Source of the DNA: Rhabditoides inermis
Lineage: Eukaryota; Nematoda; Chromadorea; Rhabditida; Rhabditidae
Assembly (NCBI GenBank): GCA_963966185.1
Contig: CAWZYM010000328.1
Span: 1 to 64,000 of the forward strand
DNA: 64,000 nucleotides
Reading direction: 5' to 3'
Shown here piece after piece: positions 47,540 to 60,241 of the stretch. The translations under genes were made by a program, and so were the position numbers. Below the pieces are notes generated by a model. It did no database searches. It was not told the DNA's origin and saw only the letters and a program-made list of their open reading frames with translations. How positions within the stretch are numbered: the first letter of the stretch is position 1; every line of letters starts with the position of its first letter.

Positions 47540-47813
47540 ATTAGCATAGTAAATATAATATCTGTACAAAAGCAGTAACTATCAACCAGATACTGATAGA
47601 CTGTGACAGTTTCTAATTATTTGAATAAACTGAAAATAAACAAAATAAGAAAAAAAATAAAGATCAGCCATTTACTGAAAGACTGACAACAACACTTCTA
47701 GCACAGCTCCTAGTAGCACTTCCAGAGCACATATCAAGTCAATCTATATATCAATCGATAGATAATTTTTTCCTCTTTTTATACTCATATTTCTAGCGCG
47801 CGAAGCGCGCTAG
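47540..47813 (+). repeat. Tail alpha + hairpin at the M12/M13 chimeric boundary
   Basis: The tail is M6-type up to the hairpin (47793-47813). From TCGGGTGTAAG onward the sequence is M8-type. The hairpin is therefore the exact breakpoint of a whole-module deletion or insertion. Confidence 0.88.
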
Positions 47814-48712
47814 TCGGGTGTAAGTGTAAAATGCCCTATGGTTTCCGCACTTTTTGTCCGTCCGTCCATCGCTCTACCGCGCCAGCCACTACTCCTATCT
47901 AGCCAAACGTGACATCGATCCGATGGTCTCGGTCTCGAGATGCAGGATTCCAATTTTCAGCCCTTTATCTCTCATTTCCGCGGAGCTATAAGCCTTAAAG
48001 AAAATTCGACGAAATAGCGCGTAATCAGAGAGAGTCAGACAGAAAAAAGAGCGAAACAGTGTGTCAGATGAAGAGACGGTTAGGTCGTTGAACGGTTGCA
48101 TCGAGTAGGCCTTACAAGAACGAGTACTGCGAATCGCAGACTTCAGCTATCGAAAAACGGTTTCGACGTCACTCCTCTACACTCCATCACCTACAAATTG
48201 GCCCGTAATCTTTTTATAACTCCTCCTGGTTTCTTTTCACGAAGTGATTTAATCGAGGCGAGGCGACACCAAACAGTTGTCGCGGGCTGTTCAAGAAAAC
48301 TAGGCAACCGTGTAAGATCTCCCTTTACTACAACATGCAAATAGGTGGCCACTACACTTCTACCAAAATTTGCATCTTTTTGTGACCTCTGACGCCCGCT
48401 ATCAATTAAATTCCTCTAATCGACGCCACTTTATTGTTCCGCGACGAGAGAGTGTGGCGAGGTGAGAGTGCGCCAGCTGCCAGTCTGTCTGCTGTTAGAG
48501 AAAGAGACAGTCAATTGTGCAAATGAGCGAGAACATCACCACACACTACGAGACAGCTCACCACACTCTAACAAACTGCGCGATTACTATATTCTGAGTA
48601 AATGCAATAAAACATTACTAAATTCACTAACGACATTCTATATTCAATCAGAGAAGTGAGGCGAGGCGAAATATACGTAACCTCTTTTTCGCATCCTTTT
48701 TTTCGTCTCGCT

Positions 48713-48762
<50 letters not shown>

Positions 48763-49050
48763 CTTTTACTTTATCTCTGTCTTTCTCTCTCTGTTTATTC
48801 TCTCTCTTTTATTCTCTCTCTCTTTTCGTCTCTCTCTCTCTCTCTCTCTCTCTATTTCTTGCTGTTTTCCGTATCTCTCTCTCTCTCTCGCTCGCTCGCT
48901 CGCTCTCTTTCTCTCTCCCTATCTCCTCTCTTGCTCTATTTCTCTCTCTTATATTTTATGAATTTCTACTTGCATCTAAATTAAATAATAATTGTCAACC
49001 AGCTGCACATCTTTCTCTCTCTCTCTCTCTCTCTTATATTTTATAATGTT
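47814..49050 (+). repeat. Core + CT tracts of M13
   Basis: Copy of the M8 core (offset 17210), one difference being TCATTTCCGCGG for TCATATCCGCGG. The long CT tract at about 48706-48950 is internally rearranged in length relative to M8. Confidence 0.8.
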
Positions 49051-50447
49051 TCACCGCGGAGTGTGCCGGAGCGCCCTTTATGTGCATACGAAAGAGTAAA
49101 AGATCAGAGAGTAGGAGAGAATGCATATCAGTATCAGTGATCAATAATTACTGATCTACTGATCAGCTTTGACCGCGGAGGCGCGCGAAGCGTGCCGAAG
49201 CGCTTTCTAAGTGCATACGAGAAAGTGTACGATCAGAGAGTCGGAGAGAATGCATATCTGTAGCTGTAGCAGTGATCAATATATTCTTATTATTATTGAT
49301 CTACTGATTGGCTTTGACCGCGGAGGCGCGCGAAGCGTGCCGGAGCGCCCTCTATGTGCATACGAGAGAGTAACAAAATCAGAGAGTCGGAGAAAATGCA
49401 TATCAGTATCAGTGATCAATAATTACTGATCTACTGATCGACTTTGACCGCGGAGGCGCGCGGAGCGTGCCGGAGCGCTTTCTATGTGCATACGAGAAAG
49501 TGAACGATCAGAGAGTCGGAGAAAATGCATATCAGTAGCAGTGATCAATATATTCTTATTATTACTGATCTACTAATATACTTTGACCGCAGAGGCGCGC
49601 GAAGCGTGCCGGAGCGCTTTCTATGTGCATACGAGAAAGTGAACGATCAGAGAGTCGGAGAAAATTCATATCAGTAGCAGTGATCAATATATTCTCATTA
49701 TTACTGATCTACTGTTAGACTTTGACCGCGGAGGCGCGCGAAGCGTGCCGGAGCGCTTTCTATGTGCATACGAGAAAGTGAACGATCAGAGAGTCGGAGA
49801 GAATGCATATCAGTAGCAGTGATCAATATATTCTTATTATTACTGATCTACTGATCGGCTTTGACCGCGTGGGCGCGCGAAGCGTGCCGAAGCGCTTTCT
49901 ATGTGCATACGAGAAAGTGAACGATCAGAGAGTCGGAGAGAATGCATATCAGTATCAGTGATCAATATATTCTTATTATTACTGATCTATTGATCGGCTT
50001 TGACCGCGGAGGCGCGCGAAGCGTGCCGGAGCGCCCTCTATGTGCATACGAGAGAGTAACAAAATCAGAGAGTCGGAGAAAATGCATATCAATAGCTGTG
50101 ATCAATATATTCTTATTAGTACTGATCTACTGATAGACTTTGACCGCGGAGGCGGGAGAAGCGTGCCGGAGCGCCCTCTATGTGCATACGAAAAAGTAAA
50201 AGATCAGAGAATCGGAGAAAATTCATATCAGTAGCAGTGATCAATATATTCTCATTATTACTGTTATACTGAGATACTTTGACCGCGAAGGGGCGCGGAG
50301 CGTGCCGGAGCGCCTTCTATGTGCATACGAAAGAGTAAAAGATCAGAGAGTAGGATAGAATGAATATCAGTATCAGTGATCACTATATTATTATAATCAC
50401 TGATCTACTGATCGGCTTCGACCGCGGAGCGTGCCGGAGCGCCTTCT
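49051..50447 (+). repeat. First satA array of M13
   Basis: As M8 plus one monomer at about 49804-49942. That extra monomer has private variants (CCGCGTGGGCGCGCG, CCGAAGCGC), so loss from M8 is more likely than gain here. Confidence 0.88.
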
Positions 50448-50797
50448 ATGAGCATAGTAACAATATTATCTGTAGAAAAGCAGTCAAGATAATATCAACC
50501 AGATACTGATAGACTGTGAAACTTTCTAATTATTTGGAATTACTGAAAAAATCAAAAAAATAGGGAAATAAATAAAGATCAATTATCTACCGGAATACTC
50601 TGGCAACAGCACTTATAGCTCCTAATAACAATTCCAGAGCACATATCAAGTCAATCTTTTTTTTATCATTCGATAGATAATTTTCTGGCAACAGCACTTA
50701 TAGCACAGCTCCTAATAACAATTCCAGAGCACATATCAAGTCAATCTTTTTTTTATCATTTGATAGATAATTTTCTCCTCTATTTTATACCTATATT
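50448..50797 (+). repeat. Internal alpha tail remnant without hairpin (M13)
   Basis: Copy of 33102-33450, with the same tandem-duplicated block; the second poly-T run is one base longer. Confidence 0.85.
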
Positions 50798-50958
50798 AAA
50801 GGAAATCGAATGATTATCGACTGAATATCGATCTAATATCGATTTTCGACTCTACCATCCCCGTTGCTAAACTGTGTTTCTCTCAGCGCTTAGCCCTTGT
50901 GGTGTACCGTATGCACTTGTTGTATAGTCAGGATATAGCGATTCTGGATAAATGATTG
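50798..50958. other. Non-modular DNA replacing hairpin + core (M13 copy)
   Basis: Copy of 33451-33610. No gene seen. Confidence 0.6.
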
Positions 50959-52070
50959 ATTTTATAATATTAGATCAGTGATAACTGTAGAGTCTATTTG
51001 GATCTAAAATAAATAATAACTCTCCACCAGCTACTGATAGGATTTGACCGCGGAGGCGCGCGGAGCGGCTGTCTGTGATCAAAGGCGAGAGTAGATATTT
51101 TATAATATTAGATCCGTGATAACTAATCATTGTCAACCAGCTACTGATAGGATTTGACCGCGGAGGCGCGCGGAGCGGATGTCTTTGATCATAGGCGAGA
51201 GTAGATATTTTATAATATTAGATCCGTGATAACTAATCATTGTCAACCAGCTACTGATAGAATTTGACCGCTGAGGCGCGCGTAGCGGCTGTCTGTGATC
51301 GAAGGCGAGAGTAGAATTTTTATAATATTAGATCCGTGATAACTAATCATTGTCAACCAGCTACTGATAGAATTTGACCGCTGAGGCGCGCGGAGCGGCT
51401 GTCTGTGATCAAAGGCGAGAGTAGAGATTTTATAATATTAGATCCGTGATAACTAATCATTGTCAACCAGCTACTGATAGAAATTGACCACTGAGGCGCG
51501 CGGAGCGGCTGTCTGTGATCAAAGGCGAGAGTAGAGATTTTATAATATTAGATCCGTGATAACTAATCATTGTCAACCAGATACTGATAGAGTTTGACCG
51601 CTGAGGCGCGCGGAGCGGCTGTCTGATTTTATAATATTAGATCCGTGATAACTAATCATTGTCAACCAGCTCTGATAGAAATTGACCGCTGAGGCGCGCG
51701 GAGCGGCTGTCTGTGATGAAAGGCGAGAGTAGAAATTTTATAATATTAGATCCGTGATAACTAATCATTGTCCACCAGCTACTGATAGATTTTGACCGCT
51801 GAGGCGCGCGGAGCGGCTGTCTGTGATCAAAGGCGAGAGTAGAGATTTTATAATATTAGATCCGTGATAACTAATCATTGTCAACCAGCTACTGATAGAA
51901 ATTGACCGCTGAGGCGCGCGGAGCGGCTGTCTGTGATGAAAAGCGAGAGTAGAAATTTTATAACATTAGATCCGTGATAACTAATCATTGTCCACCAGCT
52001 ACTGATAGATTTTGACCGCGGAGGCGCGCGGAGCGGCTATCTATGATCGTAGGCGAGAGTAGAGATTTTA
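50959..52070 (+). repeat. Linker and satB array of M13 (10 units)
   Basis: Linker to about 51030, then ten 110-bp satB units starting at 51031, including the shortened one. Same order as M8, offset 17348. Confidence 0.9.
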
Positions 52071-52340
52071 TGACGAGAAAGTGAAAGATCAGAGAGTATA
52101 AGAAAATGCATATATGTATCAGTGATCAATGTATTATTATAATTACTGATCTACTGATAGAGTTTTAACGCGGAGGCGCGCGGAGCGTGCCGGAGCGCCT
52201 CCTGTGTGCATACGAGAGTGTGAAATATCAGAGAGTCGGAGAAAATGCAAAACAGCATCAGTGATCAATATATTATTATTTTTGATCTACTGATAGGCTT
52301 GACCGCGGAGGCACGCGGTAGCGTGCCGGAGTGCCTTCTA
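52071..52340 (+). repeat. Second satA block of M13
   Basis: Copy of 34723-34992, with the GGTA-loop perfect stem near 52310-52328. Confidence 0.85.
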
Positions 52341-52342
52341 GA

Positions 52343-52395
<53 letters not shown>

Positions 52396-52532
52396 GACAG
52401 AGAGAGACAGAGAGACAGAGACACAGAGAGAGAGAGATAGAGAGAGAGAGAGGAGCGGAAAAACGGAAAGTGTAGTTTAGTTATGACAAAATTATCACTC
52501 ATATACCGATAGTCTTCGGCTGCATCTCGGAG
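52341..52532 (+). repeat. GA element in M13
   Basis: (GA)n with GACAGAGAGA interruptions at about 52347-52453, then the common motif. Confidence 0.85.
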
Positions 52533-52815
52533 CGCCTTCTATGAGCATAGGTAAGATAATATCAGTCGAGAACCAAAAATTATCAACCAGCTACTGTTAG
52601 ACATTGACACTGTTCAAACATTTGTTAATACTGTAATTCAAAATTAAGGAAATACAATAAAGATCACTCATTTTTTGAAGGCTCTGGCAACAGCACTTCT
52701 AGCACAGATCCTAATAGCACTTCCAGAGCACATATCAAGTCAATCTATAAATCAATCGATAGATAATTTTCTCCTCTTTTTTATAGTTATATTTCTAGCG
52801 CGCGAAGCGCGCTAG
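52533..52815 (+). repeat. Tail beta + terminal hairpin (M13/M14 boundary)
   Basis: Copy of the M8 beta tail. Hairpin at 52795-52815. Confidence 0.85.
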
Positions 52816-53822
52816 TCGCAGCGCCGCTGCGCCGCTCTGGCTAAATGTCCTATGGTGTCAATACGTCCGTATCTCCACAAGGCCCACCGACGTATGGATT
52901 ACTACAAATTTGACATCGCAGCGCCCGCTGCGCCGGTCTGGCTAAATGTGCTATGGTGTCCGTCCATACATGGCTCCACAAAGGCCACCGATGCATGGAT
53001 CCGGCTAAATTTGGTATGGCTGTAAAGCCCTCGGTCTGGAGATGCTCCCAAAATCTTTATGTTATCATATCTCTCATATCCGCGGAGCTATAAGCCCGAG
53101 AAAGTCTGACGAAATAGCGCGTAATCAGAGAGCGTCAGACAGAAAAGCAGCGAAATAGTATGTGAGGCGAGGAGACGGGTAGGTGGTTGAACGGCTGCGG
53201 CGAGTAGCCCTCACAAGAACGAGCACTGCGGATCGCAGACTTCAGCTATTGAAAAACGGTTTCGACGTCACTCCTCTACACTCCCTCACCTACAAATCTG
53301 CCCGTAATCTTTTTATAACTCCTCCTGGTTTCCTTTCACGAAGTGATTTAGTCGAGGCGAGGCGACACCAAACAGTTGTCGCGGGCTGTTCGAGAAAACT
53401 AGGCAACCGTGTAAGATCTCCCTTTACTACAACATGCAAATAGGTTGCCACTACACTTCTACCAAAATTTGCATCTTTTTTTGACCTCTGACGCTCGCTA
53501 TCAATTAATATCCTCTAATCGACGTCGTTTTATTGCCCCGCGACGAGAGAGTGTGGCGAGGTGAGAGTGCGCCAGCTGCCAGTCTGTCTGCTGTTAGAGA
53601 AAGAAACAGTAAATTGTGCAAACGAGCGAGAACAGCACCATGCACTACGGAACAGCTCACCACACTCCACAAACGGTGCAAATTCTATATTCTGAGCGAA
53701 TACAATACAAATATATTTGTATGCACTCACGACATTCTATATTCAATCAGGGAAGTGAGGCGAGGCGAAATAGTATGCAACCTCCTTTTCTTATCCCTCT
53801 TCTTTTCTCATCCATCATTTTC

Positions 53823-53864
<42 letters not shown>

Positions 53865-54000
53865 ATCTTTCTTTCTCTTTTTCTCCTTCTCTCCCTCTCT
53901 TCCTCTATCTCTCTCTTATATATTAAGATTTTAGATTAGTGATAACTATGAAGTCTACTTGGATCTAAAATCAATAATAATTGTCAATCGGCTGCTCATA

Positions 54001-54033
<33 letters not shown>

Positions 54034-54101
54034 TTATAATATTAGACCAGTGATAACTATAAATTATACTTGTATCTATAATAAATAGTAATTGTCAACC
54101 A
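52816..54101 (+). repeat. Core + CT tracts + linker of M14
   Basis: M9-type core with the duplicated CGCAGCGCC block. AAAGTCTGACG near 53101 separates M14-M16 from M9 (AAAGTCCGACG). CT tracts are at about 53823-53918 and 54000-54027. Confidence 0.8.
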
Positions 54102-54703
54102 GCTATTGATAGGCTTTTACCGAGGAGTGTGCCGGAGCGTTTTCTAAGTGCATACGTGAAAGTGAACGATCAGAGAGTCGGAGAAAATGCATATCAGTAG
54201 CAGTGATCAATATATTATTAATATTACTGATCTGCTGATCGACTTTGACCGCGGAGGCGCGCGGAGCGTGCCGAAGCGCCCCCTATGTGCAAACGAAAGA
54301 GTAAAAGATCAGAGAGTCGGAGAAAATGCATATCAGTATCAGTGATCAATGTATTATTATAACTACTGATACACTTATCGACTCTGACCGCGGAGGCGCG
54401 CGAAGCGTGCCGGAGCGCCTTCTATGTGCATACGAAAAAGTAAAAAAAAAATCACAGAGTCGGAGAAAATGCATAACAGTATCAGTGATCAATATATTCT
54501 TATTATTACTGATCTACTGATAGACTTTGACTGCGGAGGCGCGCGAAGCGTGCCGGAGCGCCTCCTATGTGCATCCGAGAGAGTGAAATATCAGACAGTC
54601 GGAGAGAATGCATATCAGTAACAGTGATCAATATATTCTTATTTTTGATCTACTGATAGGCTTGACCGCGGAGGCACGCGGTAGCGTGCCGGAGTGCCTT
54701 CTA
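54102..54703 (+). repeat. satA array of M14 (about 4 monomers)
   Basis: First monomers as M9, then the junction near 54645 to the GGTA-loop monomer. Confidence 0.88.
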
Positions 54704-54705
54704 GA

Positions 54706-54754
<49 letters not shown>

Positions 54755-55174
54755 GACAGAGAGAGACAGAGAGACAGAGACACAGAGAGAGAGAGATAGA
54801 GAGAGAGAGAGGAGCGGAAAAACGGAAAGTGTAGTTTAGTTATGACAAAATTATCACTCATATACCGATAGTCTTCGGCTGCATCTCGGAGCGCCTTCTA
54901 TGAGCATAGGTAAGATAATATCAGTCGAGAACCAAAAATTATCAACCAGCTACTGTTAGACATTGACACTGTTCAAACATTTGTTAATACTGTAATTCAA
55001 AATTAAGGAAATACAATAAAGATCACTCATTTTTTGAAGGCTCTGGCAACAGCACTTCTAGCACAGATCCTAATAGCACTTCCAGAGCACATATCAAGTC
55101 AATCTATAAATCAATCGATAGATAATTTTCTCCTCTTTTTTATAGTTATATTTCTAGCGCGCGAAGCGCGCTAG
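54704..55174 (+). repeat. GA element, tail beta and hairpin (M14/M15 boundary)
   Basis: GA element 54704-54892, beta tail 54893-55153, hairpin 55154-55174. Confidence 0.85.
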
Positions 55175-56181
55175 TCGCAGCGCCGCTGCGCCGCTCTGGC
55201 TAAATGTCCTATGGTGTCAATACGTCCGTATCTCCACAAGGCCCACCGACGTATGGATTACTACAAATTTGACATCGCAGCGCCCGCTGCGCCGGTCTGG
55301 CTAAATGTGCTATGGTGTCCGTCCATACATGGCTCCACAAAGGCCACCGATGCATGGATCCGGCTAAATTTGGTATGGCTGTAAAGCCCTCGGTCTGGAG
55401 ATGCTCCCAAAATCTTTATGTTATCATATCTCTCATATCCGCGGAGCTATAAGCCCGAGAAAGTCTGACGAAATAGCGCGTAATCAGAGAGCGTCAGACA
55501 GAAAAGCAGCGAAATAGTATGTGAGGCGAGGAGACGGGTAGGTGGTTGAACGGCTGCGGCGAGTAGCCCTCACAAGAACGAGCACTGCGGATCGCAGACT
55601 TCAGCTATTGAAAAACGGTTTCGACGTCACTCCTCTACACTCCCTCACCTACAAATCTGCCCGTAATCTTTTTATAACTCCTCCTGGTTTCCTTTCACGA
55701 AGTGATTTAGTCGAGGCGAGGCGACACCAAACAGTTGTCGCGGGCTGTTCGAGAAAACTAGGCAACCGTGTAAGATCTCCCTTTACTACAACATGCAAAT
55801 AGGTTGCCACTACACTTCTACCAAAATTTGCATCTTTTTTTGACCTCTGACGCTCGCTATCAATTAATATCCTCTAATCGACGTCGTTTTATTGCCCCGC
55901 GACGAGAGAGTGTGGCGAGGTGAGAGTGCGCCAGCTGCCAGTCTGTCTGCTGTTAGAGAAAGAAACAGTAAATTGTGCAAACGAGCGAGAACAGCACCAT
56001 GCACTACGGAACAGCTCACCACACTCCACAAACGGTGCAAATTCTATATTCTGAGCGAATACAATACAAATATATTTGTATGCACTCACGACATTCTATA
56101 TTCAATCAGGGAAGTGAGGCGAGGCGAAATAGTATGCAACCTCCTTTTCTTATCCCTCTTCTTTTCTCATCCATCATTTTC

Positions 56182-56223
<42 letters not shown>

Positions 56224-56359
56224 ATCTTTCTTTCTCTTTTTCTCCTTCTCTCCCTCTCTTCCTCTATCTCTCTCTTATATATTAAGATTTTAGATTAGTG
56301 ATAACTATGAAGTCTACTTGGATCTAAAATCAATAATAATTGTCAATCGGCTGCTCATA

Positions 56360-56392
<33 letters not shown>

Positions 56393-56460
56393 TTATAATA
56401 TTAGACCAGTGATAACTATAAATTATACTTGTATCTATAATAAATAGTAATTGTCAACCA
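55175..56460 (+). repeat. Core + CT tracts + linker of M15
   Basis: I saw no difference from M14 at offset 2359, including CT tract lengths. This is either a very recent duplication or an assembly duplication. Confidence 0.8.
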
Positions 56461-57062
56461 GCTATTGATAGGCTTTTACCGAGGAGTGTGCCGGAGCGTT
56501 TTCTAAGTGCATACGTGAAAGTGAACGATCAGAGAGTCGGAGAAAATGCATATCAGTAGCAGTGATCAATATATTATTAATATTACTGATCTGCTGATCG
56601 ACTTTGACCGCGGAGGCGCGCGGAGCGTGCCGAAGCGCCCCCTATGTGCAAACGAAAGAGTAAAAGATCAGAGAGTCGGAGAAAATGCATATCAGTATCA
56701 GTGATCAATGTATTATTATAACTACTGATACACTTATCGACTCTGACCGCGGAGGCGCGCGAAGCGTGCCGGAGCGCCTTCTATGTGCATACGAAAAAGT
56801 AAAAAAAAAATCACAGAGTCGGAGAAAATGCATAACAGTATCAGTGATCAATATATTCTTATTATTACTGATCTACTGATAGACTTTGACTGCGGAGGCG
56901 CGCGAAGCGTGCCGGAGCGCCTCCTATGTGCATCCGAGAGAGTGAAATATCAGACAGTCGGAGAGAATGCATATCAGTAACAGTGATCAATATATTCTTA
57001 TTTTTGATCTACTGATAGGCTTGACCGCGGAGGCACGCGGTAGCGTGCCGGAGTGCCTTCTA
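56461..57062 (+). repeat. satA array of M15
   Basis: Same as M14 at offset 2359, with the same in-phase junction near 57004. Confidence 0.88.
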
Positions 57063-57064
57063 GA

Positions 57065-57113
<49 letters not shown>

Positions 57114-57533
57114 GACAGAGAGAGACAGAGAGACAGAGACACAGAGAGAGAGAGATAGAGAGAGAGAGAGGAGCGGAAAAACGGAAAGTGTAGTTTAGTT
57201 ATGACAAAATTATCACTCATATACCGATAGTCTTCGGCTGCATCTCGGAGCGCCTTCTATGAGCATAGGTAAGATAATATCAGTCGAGAACCAAAAATTA
57301 TCAACCAGCTACTGTTAGACATTGACACTGTTCAAACATTTGTTAATACTGTAATTCAAAATTAAGGAAATACAATAAAGATCACTCATTTTTTGAAGGC
57401 TCTGGCAACAGCACTTCTAGCACAGATCCTAATAGCACTTCCAGAGCACATATCAAGTCAATCTATAAATCAATCGATAGATAATTTTCTCCTCTTTTTT
57501 ATAGTTATATTTCTAGCGCGCGAAGCGCGCTAG
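57063..57533 (+). repeat. GA element, tail beta and hairpin (M15/M16 boundary)
   Basis: GA element 57063-57251, beta tail 57252-57512, hairpin 57513-57533. Confidence 0.85.
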
Positions 57534-58540
57534 TCGCAGCGCCGCTGCGCCGCTCTGGCTAAATGTCCTATGGTGTCAATACGTCCGTATCTCCACAAGG
57601 CCCACCGACGTATGGATTACTACAAATTTGACATCGCAGCGCCCGCTGCGCCGGTCTGGCTAAATGTGCTATGGTGTCCGTCCATACATGGCTCCACAAA
57701 GGCCACCGATGCATGGATCCGGCTAAATTTGGTATGGCTGTAAAGCCCTCGGTCTGGAGATGCTCCCAAAATCTTTATGTTATCATATCTCTCATATCCG
57801 CGGAGCTATAAGCCCGAGAAAGTCTGACGAAATAGCGCGTAATCAGAGAGCGTCAGACAGAAAAGCAGCGAAATAGTATGTGAGGCGAGGAGACGGGTAG
57901 GTGGTTGAACGGCTGCGGCGAGTAGCCCTCACAAGAACGAGCACTGCGGATCGCAGACTTCAGCTATTGAAAAACGGTTTCGACGTCACTCCTCTACACT
58001 CCCTCACCTACAAATCTGCCCGTAATCTTTTTATAACTCCTCCTGGTTTCCTTTCACGAAGTGATTTAGTCGAGGCGAGGCGACACCAAACAGTTGTCGC
58101 GGGCTGTTCGAGAAAACTAGGCAACCGTGTAAGATCTCCCTTTACTACAACATGCAAATAGGTTGCCACTACACTTCTACCAAAATTTGCATCTTTTTTT
58201 GACCTCTGACGCTCGCTATCAATTAATATCCTCTAATCGACGTCGTTTTATTGCCCCGCGACGAGAGAGTGTGGCGAGGTGAGAGTGCGCCAGCTGCCAG
58301 TCTGTCTGCTGTTAGAGAAAGAAACAGTAAATTGTGCAAACGAGCGAGAACAGCACCATGCACTACGGAACAGCTCACCACACTCCACAAACGGTGCAAA
58401 TTCTATATTCTGAGCGAATACAATACAAATATATTTGTATGCACTCACGACATTCTATATTCAATCAGGGAAGTGAGGCGAGGCGAAATAGTATGCAACC
58501 TCCTTTTCTTATCCCTCTTCTTTTCTCATCCATCATTTTC

Positions 58541-58580
<40 letters not shown>

Positions 58581-58716
58581 ATCTTTCTTTCTCTTTTTCT
58601 CCTTCTCTCCCTCTCTTCCTCTATCTCTCTCTTATATATTAAGATTTTAGATTAGTGATAACTATGAAGTCTACTTGGATCTAAAATCAATAATAATTGT
58701 CAATCGGCTGCTCATA

Positions 58717-58749
<33 letters not shown>

Positions 58750-58818
58750 TTATAATATTAGACCAGTGATAACTATAAATTATACTTGTATCTATAATAA
58801 ATAGTAATTGTCAACCAG
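57534..58818 (+). repeat. Core + CT tracts + linker of M16
   Basis: As M14 and M15, with a slightly shorter CT tract 1 (about 58541-58633). CT tract 2 at about 58718-58743. Confidence 0.8.
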
Positions 58819-59970
58819 CTATTGATAGGCTTTTACCGAGGAGTGTGCCGGAGCGTTTTCTAAGTGCATACGTGAAAGTGAACGATCAGAGAGTCGGAGA
58901 AAATGCATATCAGTAGCAGTGATCAATATATTATTAATATTACTGATCTGCTGATCGACTTTGACCGCGGAGGCGCGCGGAGCGTGCCGAAGCGCCCCCT
59001 ATGTGCAAACGAAAGAGTAAAAGATCAGAGAGTCGGAGAAAATGCATATCAGTATCAGTGATCAATGTATTATTATAACTACTGATACACTTATCGACTC
59101 TGACCGCGGAGGCGCGCGAAGCGTGCCGGAGCGCCTTCTATGTGCATACGAAAAAGTAAAAAAAAAATCACAGAGTCGGAGAAAATGCATAACAGTATCA
59201 GTGATCAATATATTCTTATTATTACTGATCTACTGATAGACTTTGACTGCGGAGGCGCGCGAAGCGTGCCGGAGCGCCTCCTATGTGCATCCGAGAGAGT
59301 GAAATATCAGACAGTCGGAGAGAATGCATATCAGTAACAGTGATCAATATATTCTTATTATTACTGATCTACTGATAGACTTTGACCGCGGAGGCGCGCG
59401 AAGCGTTCCGGAGCGCCTCCTATGTGCATCCGAGAGAGTGAAATATCAGACAGTCGGAGAGAATCCATATCAGTAACAGTGATCAATATATTTTTATTAT
59501 TACTGATCTACTGATAGAATTTGACCGCGGAGGCGCGCGAAGCGTGCCGGAGCGCCTCCTATGTGCAACCGAGAGAGTGAAATATCAGAGAGTCGGAGAG
59601 AATGCATATCAGTAACAGTGATCAATATATTCTAATTATTACTGATCTACTGATAGACTTTGACCGCGGAGGCGCGCGAAGCGTGCCGGAGCGCCTCCTA
59701 TGTGCATCCGAGAAAGTGAAATATCAGAGAGTCGGAGAGAATGCATATCAGTAACAGTAATCAATATATTCTCATTATTACTGATCTACTGATCGGCTTT
59801 GACCGCGGAGGTGCGCGAAGCGTGCCGGAGCGCTTTCTATGTGCATACGAGAAAGTGACAGATCAGAGAGACGGAAAAAAACATATTAGTATCAGTGATC
59901 ATTACATTGTGATTTTGTATTACTGAAACCGATAGGCTCTGACAGCGGAGCGTGCCGGACCGCCTTCTAT
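58819..59970 (+). repeat. satA array of M16
   Basis: Full-length M9-type array. From about 59345 it continues into monomers matching 37292-37917 (offset 22053) instead of jumping to the GA element. Confidence 0.88.
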
Positions 59971-60241
59971 GAGCAAGGTAAATACATCTGTAGAAAAGCA
60001 GTCAACCAGATACTATCAACCAGATAGACTGTGACACTTTCTAATTATTTAAAATTACTGAAAATAAAAAAATAAGGAAAGAAATAAAGATCAGCCATCT
60101 ACTGGAAGACTGACAACAGCACTTCTAGCACAGCTCCTAATAGCACTTCCAGAGCACATATCAAGTCAATCTATATATCAATCGATAGATAATTTTCTCC
60201 TCTATTTTATACCTATATTTCTAGCGCGCGAAGCGCGCTAG
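59971..60241 (+). repeat. Tail alpha + terminal hairpin (M16/M17 boundary)
   Basis: Copy of the M9 tail. Hairpin at 60221-60241, the last in the window. Confidence 0.85.

Larger units (their letters stand above)
52280..59350 (+). repeat. 2359-bp tandem repeat, three copies
   Basis: Unit: end of a satA monomer, GA element, beta tail, hairpin, M9-type core, CT tracts, first part of the M9-type array. Hairpins at 52795, 55154 and 57513 are 2359 bp apart. Junctions at about 54641-54649 and 57000-57008 join TATTCTTATT to TTTGATCTACTG in monomer phase, as expected for unequal homologous exchange. Copy 1 of the super-unit has a single such unit. Confidence 0.88.
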
